Shown one piece after another: positions 26,026 to 38,615 of a stretch of DNA of 64,000 nucleotides. The position numbers and the translations under genes are program-made. Source of the stretch: Pholis gunnellus (taxonomy: Eukaryota; Chordata; Actinopteri; Perciformes; Pholidae); assembly GCA_910591455.2 (NCBI GenBank), contig OU342807.1, positions 6,381,930-6,445,929 of the forward strand, written 5' to 3'. How positions within the stretch are numbered: position 1 is the stretch's first letter; every line of letters starts with the position of its first letter. The notes under the pieces are model-generated. The model had not been told where the DNA came from. It worked only from the letters and a program-made list of their open reading frames with translations, and did no database searches.

Positions 26026-27239
26026 CTGTAGGGCACAAAAAACAAAACACACAGAGAAGAGAGGAATTAGGAAACTCAATAACATCAAACCGGAAGCAAA
26101 ATGTGCGTCCTCCGTTGCTCCGTCTCAGACAACAACACTGCTCAAACTAAGACTCTGATAAGAGGAGAGTACTTGGCGCATGGATCATTTAGAAATCATA
26201 ACATTGAATACATTCATCAGAAAGGAAAGAGGATTCAGAGAGCTTAAACAAATCTCTCCTCCTGTCTCAGATTGATATGTGGCTCATTCTGTGTCTCTTT
26301 CCTTCTTCGTTGTTTGTGTATTGTCTTCTGTTCTTCCCTTCTTTACACTGATCCATCCTCATTTCCCCACGTACCCGCAGCAATCAATACAGCACAAACA
26401 TGCAATGTACACACACACACACACACACACACACAACCACAAACAACAAACACCCAAGGTACAACACTGCTCTCACACGAGCACACGGAGGTAAGAAACA
26501 ATCACTGACAAACATACTGTGTGTTGCTTTTTCAGGGGAGCGTTGTAGCCAGAGTTGATTTGGGAGGGAGGCGGTGTGGGTGAGGATAGCGGGTGGGGGT
26601 CGAGGAAGGTAAAAAATATATTCGTTGAGCTCAGATTTTCATGCGTTTGAACTGCCTGGGAACGGATGCCGCCAGGCAGGAAGCGCAGGTTGATGTTTTT
26701 AGTGATGCTACTTGTGTTTTCAGCATGTCAGTGAATGTAAATCTCCCAATACTCTAACCTGAGAGCTGACACTGAAATAAAAATCAATATGACCAAAGGG
26801 AGAATAAAGGATATTAAAGTGAGATGATAGTCTCTTATTCTTTTCTGTCTGATTCTGTGCCCCAGCCACACAGCTGCATTATGGATGCTGTGTTAATATT
26901 GTAAAGCACTGCAAGACAAACTTGTAAATTGGGGTGACATAAATAAAAAGCAAAAGAAGAAAACACACAGAAAAAGGCGTGTGCTGTAATTTAGAAAGAC
27001 GTCGTTTTAAAACAGAAATATCTGCATGTGTATGCTTTTGTAAGGCTGTTTGTCTGTGAGCATTGTTTCGCAGTGCTGAATTGGCAGCGATGTGTGCTCT
27101 CCAAAACCGGATCGGCAGAGTGCCAGTTGGGCGTGGCTTCCACTCCATTATAATTCATTGCAGCACATGCCACTTATCCCGATCTGAATTGACTCCATAC
27201 CACGTGTAACCAACAAAAAGCTGAGTCGTGACTAAAGGA

Positions 27240-28703
27240 AATCCAGGTATGCGCTCCACAGGGCTATTAGCAGAGCGAAGAAACAATAAAGGGACAAAGT
27301 TGAGTCTAACTGGCAGGGCTCCAACACCAGAATTGAGTGCTGGACCGAGAACCGTCACAGACTGATGTCTGCATCTCTCCCAGAGGAACTGCACACGTTC
27401 TATGCATGCTTTGAGACCAGCTCCCCAGCTGAGGAAGTACAAAGGACCCCATGCCCACTAGTAATATCCAGGGCAGATGTGTGCAGATGTTTTAATAGGG
27501 ATTAACCCACGCAAGGCGGCTGGACCTGATGGCATCCCTGTCTGAGCTCTCAAGGCGCGTGCGGATCAACTGGGAGATGTTTTAACAGACATTTTCAACT
27601 TCTCACTGATCCAGTCTGTCGTCACCACCGTTGTCCCTGTCCCCAAAAAGACCAAAACAACTATCACCCAGTCGCACTCACCTCCATCATCACGAAGCGC
27701 TTTGAGCGGTTAGGCTAATCCTTCATCCCCTCCCTGACTCACTGGACCCACTTCAATTCATATACAGGCCAAGAAGATCAACGCTATCACCCGATCCTCA
27801 ACGCTGCCCGCTCCCACCTGGACCAGAGGAACACCGCATGTGAAAACGATGTTCATAGAGCATGGATCAGCATCCATCAATCACCCAATCAATAATCACT
27901 GACGGCGACGAGACGGTCTACAGAGAGGAGGTCAGAGCCCTGACATCTTGGTGCCAACAGCCTCCATCACAGCATCATTGTGTGACTACAGGAAGAGACA
28001 GACCATCACCATCACCATCCTCATCATCATCATCATCATCAACGGTGCCGCTACAGTGGAGAGAGTCAGCAGAGATCACCACACAAGACTCCAGGACACT
28101 CTGCAACTTCCAGAGGAGCAGCAGTCAAAACTGGCCAGCACATCACCAGGACGGAGCTGTCAGCCACGGAGGATCTCCACGCTCAGCGGTGTCGGAAGGA
28201 CACCAGGACAATCAGGAACGTCAATGATCCCGGATTCAAACTGTTCAGCCGGCTGCTGTCGAGCAGACGGTGCGCACCACCAGGATCAGGCACAGCTTCA
28301 GACTACAGACCATGAGTCACCACGACACCTTACCATGATACTGTCACTTCACTTCTATATACTTTAATTACTGTTTTACTCTCTGTATATATATATATTT
28401 ATCACTTCTCATTATGCATACACTATATTCCTGATTATATTCAGTTGATTCATTTGTAATACTGTATACCATGAATGTATATAACTTTACTTATATTTGA
28501 TGTATGTTTATATTTGAGCAGTATATATTAACTTGCACTTTTATATTAGATTTAGCTTTTACTTTGAAGTGATTTTCCCTTTTTTTCTTTTATACGTATC
28601 TAATGAGCACTGTTGGAAGGAGTCTGGGATCCAAGACTTTCATATAGCCAACGACAGCTTCGCTGTAATTGTTGTGCATATGACAATAAAGAACTTGAAA
28701 TAG
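27240..28703 (+). mobile_element. 5'-truncated, decayed LINE (L2/CR1/Rex-like) with intact 3' end
   Basis: The plus strand, with frame changes, reads SLPEELHTFYACFE, then a run near 27.51 kb equivalent to PRKAAGPDGIP, then PVALTSIITKRFERL. These are hallmark blocks of fish LINE reverse transcriptase. A long decayed stretch follows, and then a 3' UTR. The 3' end has GAGCACTGTTGGAAGGAGTC, then TTGTTGTGCATATGACAATA, then AAGAACTTGAA, a very common fish LINE terminus. Many stops make it inactive. A CAT trinucleotide expansion lies inside at 28002-28042. It is antisense to sidekick. Confidence 0.82.
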
Positions 28704-30345
28704 AAAAAGGCCCCTTACTGTCTTTGCCAACACTTTAAAGCAGGAACATATTTAATTAAAGTTTAGCACAGCATCTTGACTACCTGCTGCTGTTTGATTA
28801 TCAGATGATAAGAGACTGCCACCTCATATGCCGCACGCACTCCATTCAGGTGTTGCTGCAGCGTCGTAAGCGGCGCGCGGGCACATCCAAATTGAGCCCA
28901 ACCAATATGATCTCCCGTCACCCACAGCTTAGAGATGATTACGTCGATGCACCCATGAACATGAGATCCTGATAGTCCCTTAAACATGGAGGTGTTTGTA
29001 TGAGCAGCACACAAAGATAGGACTGATTGAACTACATATCGATCGAGGAGAGGAGATAACGTGGGGCCTGTTTGACACATACACACTCGCGTACAGACAG
29101 AATTCTTCAGGTCTAATTTTATTCAGTGTGATTTCCCAGGAGAGCGTCCACAAGAGCCAGAGACTCAACACCAACACTGACACTGTCTATTCTTGTGAGT
29201 GCATGTTGCTTCGTGTGTGCATGCATGTGTGTGTGTGAGCACTCGACCGCATCTCTGCCTGAAATAGAGGCTTTAACCGAAACCGCTCTCCTGCTCCCTC
29301 CGACTTCTTCCACAGCGAGGATGGATGCTGCATCCTCACCGAGGTCTATAATGCAATTTCTGGTCGTTGAGCTCATTAACTGCACTGACCAGCCCGTTTT
29401 ATCACATCTGTTTTATCCGGCACACGCACTGATTAATAGGCAGAGAAGGCGCCGCTTCCACTTGCCTATAGTGTCTGAGGGAGGAGGGAGCCTGGGAGGT
29501 TATTAACAGTCAAAGACAGAGGAGCTCAGTGGGCGGTTCTGAGAATGCAGTTAGACCAATTAAGATAGCATATTAACATCTGAACATTCGTTGAGTTAAA
29601 ACTCTTTGTTCGTGTAGTTTTCCCCTCATTTACATACGATTCATACGTACTGTTTATATGTGAAATTACTTGTGAGGACGGTGGCTGACGGCTACAGCGA
29701 TTTGCTTCACGCTTCCATTTGTTCCATATTGGGAGGTCTAAAGCTTAATTTCCCATAAATCTTCAAAATGGAACTTTCATATCCGAAAAGCAACACAGAG
29801 GGGAAAGAAATGAAATATGCCAATAAGAAGTCAGGCAACATTTGAGATTAAAGGGACCTACATTAACGTAGATTTCCCCTCAAAAAACTGAAAATGGTTC
29901 GGAGTAGCTGGAGGGTGGTTACACACTCTCATCACAAGAGTTACAATATAGTCAGACACACACGCCGGCATATAAATAAGTGTGCATACCAGACTGAATG
30001 GCAATGTAGTTGAGATTTAATATAACATGAACTCAACATGCGACTTTTTGATCTCTTTTAGTTCTACATTTAATTAAATGGGACAAAAATGTTCTGGCTC
30101 TTTTAATTAAAGACACACTCAATTGTAAAACAGTGCATGACTCTGCATGCTTATGTGTGTGGGTGTGACAGTTCATCCCCAGGCAGAAGAGGGAAATTAA
30201 AATACAGTAATCAACTACATCCTATTCCCACTGCTCCCTGTACCCCTCATCCCAGCTCCTATATTAAAAAACAGCCTCTTTCTCTTATATCCCATTCTCC
30301 ATTCTCCCTCAGATTACAATTTTTCTCTCTCTAGCTGTCTCTCAA

Positions 30346-30378
30346 CCCCCCCCCCCCCCCCCCCACACACACACACCC

Positions 30379-30409
<31 letters not shown>

Positions 30410-30423
30410 ATCCCCACCCCCCC
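30346..30423. repeat. Compound poly-C / CA tract
   Basis: A 19-base C run, a short CA run, a 20-base C run, another CA run and a final C run lie in 78 bp. The minus strand is therefore G-rich, with several runs long enough for G-quadruplexes. Confidence 0.95.
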
Positions 30424-30579
30424 ATACAACTGTCCTGTCTTACCTCTCCTGCTCTGCTTTGAACCAAAGCGCCAAGCCAGATTGGTCTTTCATTAAGTGT
30501 TTGTGGCCCCAAGACTCATTTAATAAACACTCTAGGGGTGTCCGCACCGCAAGGCTGACTGCTGAACACAGACGCACAA

Positions 30580-30701
<122 letters not shown>

Positions 30702-30812
30702 CAAGAGCTAATTAGCACAAACATGTTGCAGGCCAAAGGATGAGTGAGAGAGTCCGTGCCTGTATGAGAGTGTTTTTACATCTAAGTGCGTAAGACTGTG
30801 TGTGTGTGTGTC

Positions 30813-30852
<40 letters not shown>

Positions 30853-31869
30853 TGTCAGGTTTGGGGACCGTCTCGCCTGCCAAACAGAGCCCTCCATCTC
30901 GGCCCTGTCTGCCCTCCCTCTCTATCTCCGATAGGCAGCGAGCCACCTTCTTAAAGCTCACTGCGTCTGACATACAGACGGCGGGGCAGGAGGAGGGATA
31001 CTCCACTGTACACCAAGTCCAGACAGCTTGCTATTTGGCAGCTTGGGCTCCAAAGCAAGTGGCAGCCAGCCACCCGCACGTTACACTGCACACATGCAGC
31101 GAGGGTCTCACTCAGGTACTCACACAGTCGGGAGCATTCACCGCTCCTTGCGGCCCGTTTCAACCGGATGTTTGCTTGTGAGTTTAAGTCGGTGGACGCG
31201 TGAATACATTCTCTGTTGGACTGATTGATCGTTAACGTACGCAGTGTTACATTACGTGTGTGTGTGTGGATATGTATAAAACCTGCTTCATCTAAGGATT
31301 TTGTTAAAGCAACCGGGTTGAGGTATTCAAATTTTTAAGCTCTCCTGTTCTGAAAATTGCCTGTCAGCTTGAGTTGTGGTGTGGTGTCCTCTATCCCAAA
31401 GTAATTGGTAACTATAAAACTGTGCTGCAGAGAGTGCATTGTTTTGAACGCGGAGAGGAGGGGGAACGCTTCTGTAGCATATTCATCAACATGTGTTATG
31501 ATAGCTTTTTGTTTGGCTTGTTTTACTTTGCCTGCACAACTGCAAACAAAAGCTGACATTAAGAAAAGCAATAACTGCTGTATAAGCATTACCATAACAA
31601 GCCATCCTTTTTCATGAAAGTATTGTGTTTTTTGTTCCTTTAATTCTATTGATTTTCAGACCTTTAATGGGGATGGAAATTCATCGGTGGCTTGTTTTCA
31701 ACATTTCAATTCAGACAAAAACCCAATATAAACTTCTTGTAATCTCACTGGACTCTCTGAGGTGTAATGTGCAAGTCGCCCGTCACAAATTGCAATTCTT
31801 ATTACGTAAAATAATAAAATATACTAGAATAACTGCCTCCTGCTTTATGCCTCCACTAATCAGTCAAGT

Positions 31870-32540
31870 TGCAGTTTATTTCATCACATCATCATTGGAT
31901 CCTGTAAGATATTTGTGTGAAATTGTCATAATTAGCATATGAACTCTTGAGTTAAGGTCACAGTGACCTTTGACCACCAAAATCTGCTCAGTTCATCCTT
32001 CGGTCCATGTGGATGCTGGTGCCAGATGTAATGAAGGCATTCCTGAGATATCATGTTCAGGAGAGCGGGATAGTTGTGAGGTCACAGTGAGCTGAACCTT
32101 TGAACACAAAAAATGGAGAATGGCTCCGTCGTGGCATCCTGGATCAGGCTGCACCTAACGGAGCGCAGGTCTCTGGTGAGGCAAGAGGAGGCGGAGTCCC
32201 TGATGTTGAATTTTTAATGTTAAGATGCCAGCCGTATCATCTGCAAAGAGAAATGTTTTCTTTGTTGTTTACATTCCTCCTAATTTTAAAAAAAATGCAC
32301 TTAAGGAATGTCCAACTGTTGTTGCTTTTATGTTTTATCGTGTTTTTTCTTGAGCAGCAAATGAGCTACAGCCACATTTCGTTGTTCAACCCTGTCTTGC
32401 ATAATAACAAAGACTTATCCTTTAATCCTTGTTTGTGCTAAATTTGAAGAAATTCCCTCAAGGTGTTCCTGAGATATCACGTTCACAAGAACGGGGCGGA
32501 CGTGCGGACAGTCGGAAAACATAATTGCCGCAAGCTACAC
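31870..32540. repeat. Fish interspersed repeat with nuclear-receptor motifs, internally duplicated and interrupted
   Basis: The phrases AAGGTCACAGTGACCTTTGA, CCACCAAAATCT, ATTCCTGAGATATCA and GAAATTCCCTCAAGGTGTTC belong to a repeat I know to be widespread in fish genomes. The unit starts near 31955 and restarts near 32080 (GAGGTCACAGTGAGCTGAAC). The second unit resumes at about 32440 after roughly 330 bp that do not fit the consensus. The element class is not known to me. Confidence 0.6.
31955..31976. promoter_or_regulatory. Perfect estrogen-response-element palindrome overlapping a DR1 site
   Basis: AGGTCA-CAG-TGACCT at 31955-31969 is a perfect ERE palindrome with a 3-bp spacer. The right half overlaps TGACCT-T-TGACCA (31964-31976), a direct repeat with 1-bp spacing of the kind bound by RXR, COUP-TF or HNF4 dimers. 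The motif is certain; use in vivo is unknown. It sits in an interspersed repeat. Confidence 0.5.
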
Positions 32541-35004
32541 AGCTATTGTCAACTCAGAGGCATGAAAAAAAAGAAAAAAAAGAATAAAAAAGAATTGCAA
32601 CTCAGTGATTGTTGAGCTTCCGGTGAAATGAAATGTAATCTTTTAGAGGCTGATGGCGACACCTGACGACCAGCTCCTGTTGTGACGCTTTCGGGGTTAA
32701 TTGGGCTCAAGCAGAAGCTGGAGGTCTGGGATGATATGAGGTTTTGTTCACTACTGTAATCAAACAGCACAGAGTGAGGAGGAGAGACGACTGATCCTGG
32801 TGGTGAACAGAGAATGAAATCAATGAAGAGAACCTAACTTTGCCAATTTCCCCACAACAGTTTCATGTAGTTATGGAAAATATGATAGCTGTGTTTTTTG
32901 TAATGGGATTAAACAGTCTGACTGAGTTAAGACTGAGAACTGGACCAATGCCGCTCTTGACATTCTGCTGCCAGCAGCTTGACAGTGACTGATTTTCCAT
33001 GCATAGTTTAAATGAAGCTATTGTTAACACAGCCTGGGGTTGAAGATTTGTTTTACAGTACATTTGCTGAACTTTCTTTAATCCTCTCGCTCTGTCAAAA
33101 TGCAACGCCTCAAAAAATTATCTTCCAAAAAGAAAAAAAACCCATTTGTTTAAGATTCTGATTGCTACAAATGTGAGCGAAGGGCCTAAAAGCTAAATTA
33201 AGATTTCAAGTTGGGTCAAACTATGACGTCATTGTTGCAGCTTCTCAACAGCGATGGTTGTTCTTAAGTCTTATTCTACAAAAGTATTTTTTTCTTCCTC
33301 TTCCTCCACAGCAGCACTGAAAAGGCAGTGATGTCACCAGAGCCGGATTCTAGTGCACACAAAAGGGCAGCCCCTCCCCCAAGACAGAGTATTGAAACCT
33401 GTTATTTTGATATTGATTGACAGCTTAATAACACACAGCAGCTCAGTCATTCATGTTTTAATGCTGTCAAAGTCTGTTTACATCGATAATGTTTGTCAGC
33501 ACTAAAACTGTCCTGATGATCAGCTGCTAAACACGATAACAACTAGAACTCCTCATCAGTTTAACAACACATACCTAAAATGTATGTGTTTCAGAAAGTA
33601 AAAAGTCTGACTTCATTTATAACTTGAGCCCTTATGCGGCATTATGCGCCTCGTACTGTCGCTGCTGCTCAGCAGGGCGGTATAACAGCGTGCCTCCACT
33701 GAATGTCATTGGCATTCCTGCTGCAAGATCCATTAAGTGTGCTTCTTGTTCCAAGCTTGTTCTAAAAGAATCACTTAAAACTAAAAAAAAGAAAAATGTC
33801 ACTTAAAACAACAACAACAAAAAGAAATTGTGTGAACCCTTTCATCTTGCAATCAACAAAAGGGAGGAAACAAAAGCATCCACAGCACAGCTCCACATCG
33901 CTATAATAAGCCCGTTGGAGCTGAACCAAATGAGAGGAAATAATGGAGGCAGACTGCTGATGCATAAAAAATGTGCATCAACTATTTAGAAGGCCTGGAT
34001 TGTGTCTATCTCAATTTAAATCAAGCCAAAACATTTCGGACTACATTAAAATGATAACAGGGAAACATTCATGTTCATTAAAGGCAACCGTCGGGCACAT
34101 CCACGGCGGCACAATCAGAACCACACACACTGCATGGCCCACACGATGTGGACGCATCCACATTACACCCATGTAATCTCTGAAACTAACGGGAAAAAGA
34201 TTTAAGGGCGACTAAGTATAGACACTCTGGGTCCCGCTTTGGACTATTGGTCAGAGAAAACAAGACTTATAAAGGCGTCAACCTGCTCTTGCAAATGTTC
34301 ACATAATAGACGCCTTTTTGTTTGGACCAGCGGGAAAATTGAAGGCAAACCGCTTTGTCGGCCTTGAAATTTGATTAAACGTTTTTTTACGCTCACTTGA
34401 GGTGGGGTTTTTTTTGCATTCGTCGAAAAACGACGTAAAGTTGCATAATTCACATTTCAAAAGTTCACTTTAATTCACTTAAGTGAAAATAGGACGGCTT
34501 CGTACTTTTGGCATCACTGTCAAGTCAACATTGTATTTCAGTTTCTGTTCACGCTTTATTAATTGTCCTCACTGTATTAAACCAAATCTGGAGTTATTCT
34601 CTGTTAATGTCGTAGTTCTGCACGGTGACTCTTAATGATTTTTCCCCACTCAGAGAAATACAGCCTGCGTATGTGACTGCACATGAGACCAATAAAGAGA
34701 GGGTGAAAGAGGGAGAAAAAGAAGGAGAAAGAAAGATGGCAGAGGTTACAACAGTAATGAACAGTAATGTGTTTGAGAGAGATTTTAACAGCCCTTTCAC
34801 TGAGTCAGAAAACATTTCCCTACCTTCTGCCCTACACACTCTGCAGCTCTGTGACTTGTAATTAACGCACTGCCTAAATCACAGTCTTGCTTCCTCAATC
34901 ACCTTTACAGTTCCTTCAAACGGTCAAACGGACACAGAAAGGGAGACTTTCCTGTGCTCGCTCAGTGGCTTGGCCAGTTGCCACTGCCAATATGTCCTCC
35001 ATAA

Positions 35005-35007
<3 letters not shown>

Positions 35008-35044
<37 letters not shown>
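35008..35044. repeat. (CA)n microsatellite with nearby (GA)n
   Basis: Pure CA run. A GA run follows at about 35139-35169 and a (GGAAA)n run at about 35263-35284. Confidence 0.93.
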
Positions 35045-35046
<2 letters not shown>

Positions 35047-35134
35047 GAGAGGAAGTGCATGCCTGCGCACACATAGTCGAGTATGCTTGTACTCAGTACT
35101 CGAGTATACTCAGCCTGCAGTCCAGAAGTAATTG

Positions 35135-35171
<37 letters not shown>

Positions 35172-35649
35172 AAAGAGGACTGCTGGGCAGGCCCACGTTT
35201 GTTTAATGTCCCCTGGCTGTGTACCGGGGGACAGGCAGAGAGAAGTGGGGAGGCAACGGTACAGGAAAGGAAAGGAAAGGAAAGCAAAGCGGGGCAAGGG
35301 TGAGGGGGAGACAGGAAGGCAGGAGGGGAGAGAGGGATGAGGCAAGATGCAGTGTAAACACAGAAGGGAGACTTTTCTCCACTCGCTGTTTGTTCAGCTA
35401 CAGGAGCTCCGTGACTCACCTCCTGTCTAGCTCTGCTTTACGTCTGTCTGTGTCAAACAGGCGCTCATTCACGTGAATGCACACGGGAGAACATTTGCTT
35501 TTCATGGTACAAATATCCGTCGCCACAGGTCGCACATTAAATTAGACCACCATATTTTAACAAGCGGCTGGATGAATGGTAACAGTGTGCCTGTGTGTGT
35601 GTGTGTGTGTGTGTGTGCAGCTGAGTGACTGCTGTAGTCCCATTAGGTG

Positions 35650-35735
35650 GATGGATCTCTAGACGAATGGCTATTATCCTAATTAGCACTAATTATGTCT
35701 GCCTCCAATTAACCACACAACTAGCGGTGACTTCT
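35650..35735. other. Homeodomain/RUNX motif cluster
   Basis: TAATTAG (35680), TAATTAT (35690) and CAATTAA (35706) lie within about 35 bp, with an adjoining AACCACA RUNX-type core at 35711. The sequence is unique in the window and free of simple repeats. Confidence 0.25.
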
Positions 35736-36877
35736 CTCGCTGTCTTCACCGTCTCACGCGCTCCCGTTCGCTCTCGCTCAGCTGGAGAAACGCACCTCAT
35801 GCTCAAACCACCGTCTCTCCCAGCTGCTCAGCTAAAGAGGCCAGCTGAACAGAGAGCCGGTAATCTTCACACTTGAAAATAAGCCGCCATTTTTCTAATT
35901 CTGGTTCTTGCGACTGTTTGAACCTGAAATAAAAGCGGGCGGCTCCAGACGGTGATTTGGTGTTCTGCTTTCACAGTTCCGGACTCCGAGATCTGTGGAG
36001 GTGTCTGCAGCCGGCGGTGAAGCAGTGCTTTTGTGGTTTGTCAGTGGTTATGCACAGTTGGTCTTAAATGTTTTTGATTCAGGGTAACATGGTTGGATGT
36101 ATGCTGCAGCGAGGAAAAGTGAGCCATGTGAGTTTAGCGGTAGCCTCAGTTTTCATATCGTGTTACATTTTCTGGTAATTCAATTAAGAAGCCAATTCAT
36201 AAATAAAAAAAACAATCAGCTGGGGGTGCTAATTGGGTTCATTTAATTCCTGAAAAACCAAGGTTCTTGACTATGTTTACATGCAGATAATGTTTTATTG
36301 CCCTTATTCTAAAAAGGATAATATTCTTTCTAAGCTGTTTCCACTAATATTCCTGTTTGTATACTTTGATTAACGTGCTTCTTTGCGTCAAAATAGGATC
36401 TTTTGCGGCGGACTTGTTGGACAAATTGATTGGGAAATGCAACATTGGGAACAAAGGCAATATGTTGTTGACATTACCTGTATCAAACTCAGAATGATGC
36501 AATATTTTGAACAATAGTGGAGTCCTAGTGCGCATGTAAACGTAGTAATTGATGCAAAAAAAAAGAAATAAATGTAGATCCAAATGTGTGTACACAGGGT
36601 CACACTGTTAACCTATAAAAACATATTGCTATTCAAATGTAGACAAACTGCTTCCTGCAGGTTTAAAGGTCAGTGTGGAGTAAACAAGCACAATGTTGCT
36701 GCTTTATTATCAGCCCCCACACAGCCACACACTGGCAGCATCTCCTGTAAAACAAGGGCTTTTAACTGATACACTTGTCACCGCGGTGATAGGAAATCAA
36801 TACAGTGCCAAAAAAAAAAATGATTCCGCCTACAGGTGAAAACATTTTAATCTACATTATTTTGTAACAAACCTAAC

Positions 36878-36910
<33 letters not shown>

Positions 36911-36966
36911 TCACATAGATTTTCTAACGTGCTCAAAGCCCGCAGCTACATTGTCAGTGAATGCAT

Positions 36967-37001
<35 letters not shown>
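36878..37001. repeat. Two (CA)n microsatellites
   Basis: CA runs at 36878-36905 and 36970-37001 are separated by about 64 bp of unique sequence. Confidence 0.93.
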
Positions 37002-37003
<2 letters not shown>

Positions 37004-38129
37004 ACCTGTTCGTTCTACAAAGCCGTACAGTTTGACAGAGACGGCTGTGTCTGTTCACTTGAAACTGGGCAAAACACAAAAGGTACACTTTGGCAAATAT
37101 AGGCCAGCATGTACTGTATGTGTAAGTATGGCATGCAATTTGGTGAGAGCCACCCAGTATCGACTCTTCTTTTGATGCATTTAAACATACTCGTCTTTTT
37201 TTGTTGTTGTTGTGATTCTCGAGAGGTCCGTGTATGCCCCTCCATCAACCGAGACTGCAATTCCTCTTTGCTCTCGCTCAATTTTATGCTAAAAAGGTAC
37301 CACAATTGCAGTGTGCCAACTGCTCTGCATAAACACAACCTCAGCTGCAACCCCACCCACTTCGGTGAAAGCAGGTTTGTTTGGAGCCGAGCAAGACGGA
37401 CAGCTGACGTAAATGTAATCGTGGATGCTGCTGGTTCAGTAGCAGCTACGTACTGTTTGGTTACAGATAGATGAGCGTGTGTGTGACATGTGTGAGTGCA
37501 TGTGTATTGGTTGTGGTACAATGTAATTATCTGGTGAGCTGCGGTGAAAATGATAGATAGGACACCTGTAGCGTGACCTCGCACTAAATACTGAGTTTCC
37601 TTCAATAAGGATGGATGGCTTTTGAGCTAAAAACCGAGGACATTGGGTCACCCCCTTAAGCACGGTGAACACATTTACTTCTTGACACAAGGCCCCGAGT
37701 CATAAACACAAAACTCCCTCGTGAATACATGAGCGGAGAGGTTAGAGCACAGAAAGCGAGAGTGTAATTTCCCGAGAGCAGTAAGCGCAGAAATTCCGCC
37801 CTTTATTTGTCTGTGAGAGAAAAGAAACCCGTGACCTTCTGCTTATTGATCCAGCGCTCTGATCTTGAGGGTGTCATCTCGTGGCTCTGATATTAACCAG
37901 TCGATCAGCATTCTGTTGCTTTTGTCTGGATATCCTGGGGATGTTTAGCTTAGGATACGCAGAGATATGTCTGTAGTGTAACATGGACTTAGATCAGCGT
38001 TTCCCAAACCTTTTTTCTGAGGGCCTACTCTTTGAAAAATGACAAACCAGCACGACCCAAAGGCGGCTCAAGGGTTTACTGCAGATATAGAACGGAAGAA
38101 ATTCAGGGGAAGAAATTCAACAAACTGAT

Positions 38130-38615
38130 CTGGCGACCCCAATAAAATCCCCTGCAACCCTCCTGTGTGATGCAACCAGGCGGCAACCTCCAGTTCTGAG
38201 AAGTGAAGCCAACGAGGAAGCGCTCCTCAAACGTGCATTCTTTCAAATGGCCAGCAGGGGGCGACTCCTCTGGATGAAACTACTTCTCACCTCAGTGGAC
38301 ATTGAAAACATTTGGTAAATCATGGTCCCATGTGGAGTAAAATAGACCATAAAGCCGGGTATGGTTTAGGGCGTGGCTATCTTGTGATTGACAAGCCGCT
38401 ACCAAAGCCGTGTAATGTGTCTCTACCACGGCGTCACCCCTCCGCTGTCCAAATATCACAAAAGTCTCTTTTTGTTTACTCGTTACAAAGAGCCAAGAGG
38501 ACGACGGCCACAGTCCAGGATGGCGATGGCCAAAATGCTGAACTCGTGGCTTCCAAACCGCACTCCACAAACCAATGGGTGACGTCACCACGACCATGTC
38601 CACTTCCTGTATACA
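38130..38615. repeat. Fish interspersed repeat carrying a CRE
   Basis: Phrases such as GAGAAGTGAAGCCAACG, GGCCAGCAGGGGGCGACTCC, AATAGACCATAAAGCCGGGT, TAGGGCGTGGCTATCTTGTG and CCAATGGGTGACGTCACC are recognised from a repeat common in percomorph fish genomes. The chance open frames on both strands over this stretch are products of the repeat. TGACGTCA, the CREB/ATF palindrome, is at 38580-38587. Confidence 0.6.

Noticed and set aside
27862..28367. Two overlapping 120-140-codon plus-strand frames
   Set aside because: They lie in the decayed LINE and include a CAT trinucleotide expansion; not host genes.
30346..30423. Repeat array that might suggest CRISPR-like periodicity
   Set aside because: It is a C-run/CA compound simple repeat with no spacers; the organism is a vertebrate.
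37015..37605. 196-codon minus-strand open frame
   Set aside because: It is repeat-poor but shows no recognisable domain. A frame of this length is about what chance predicts for a window this size.
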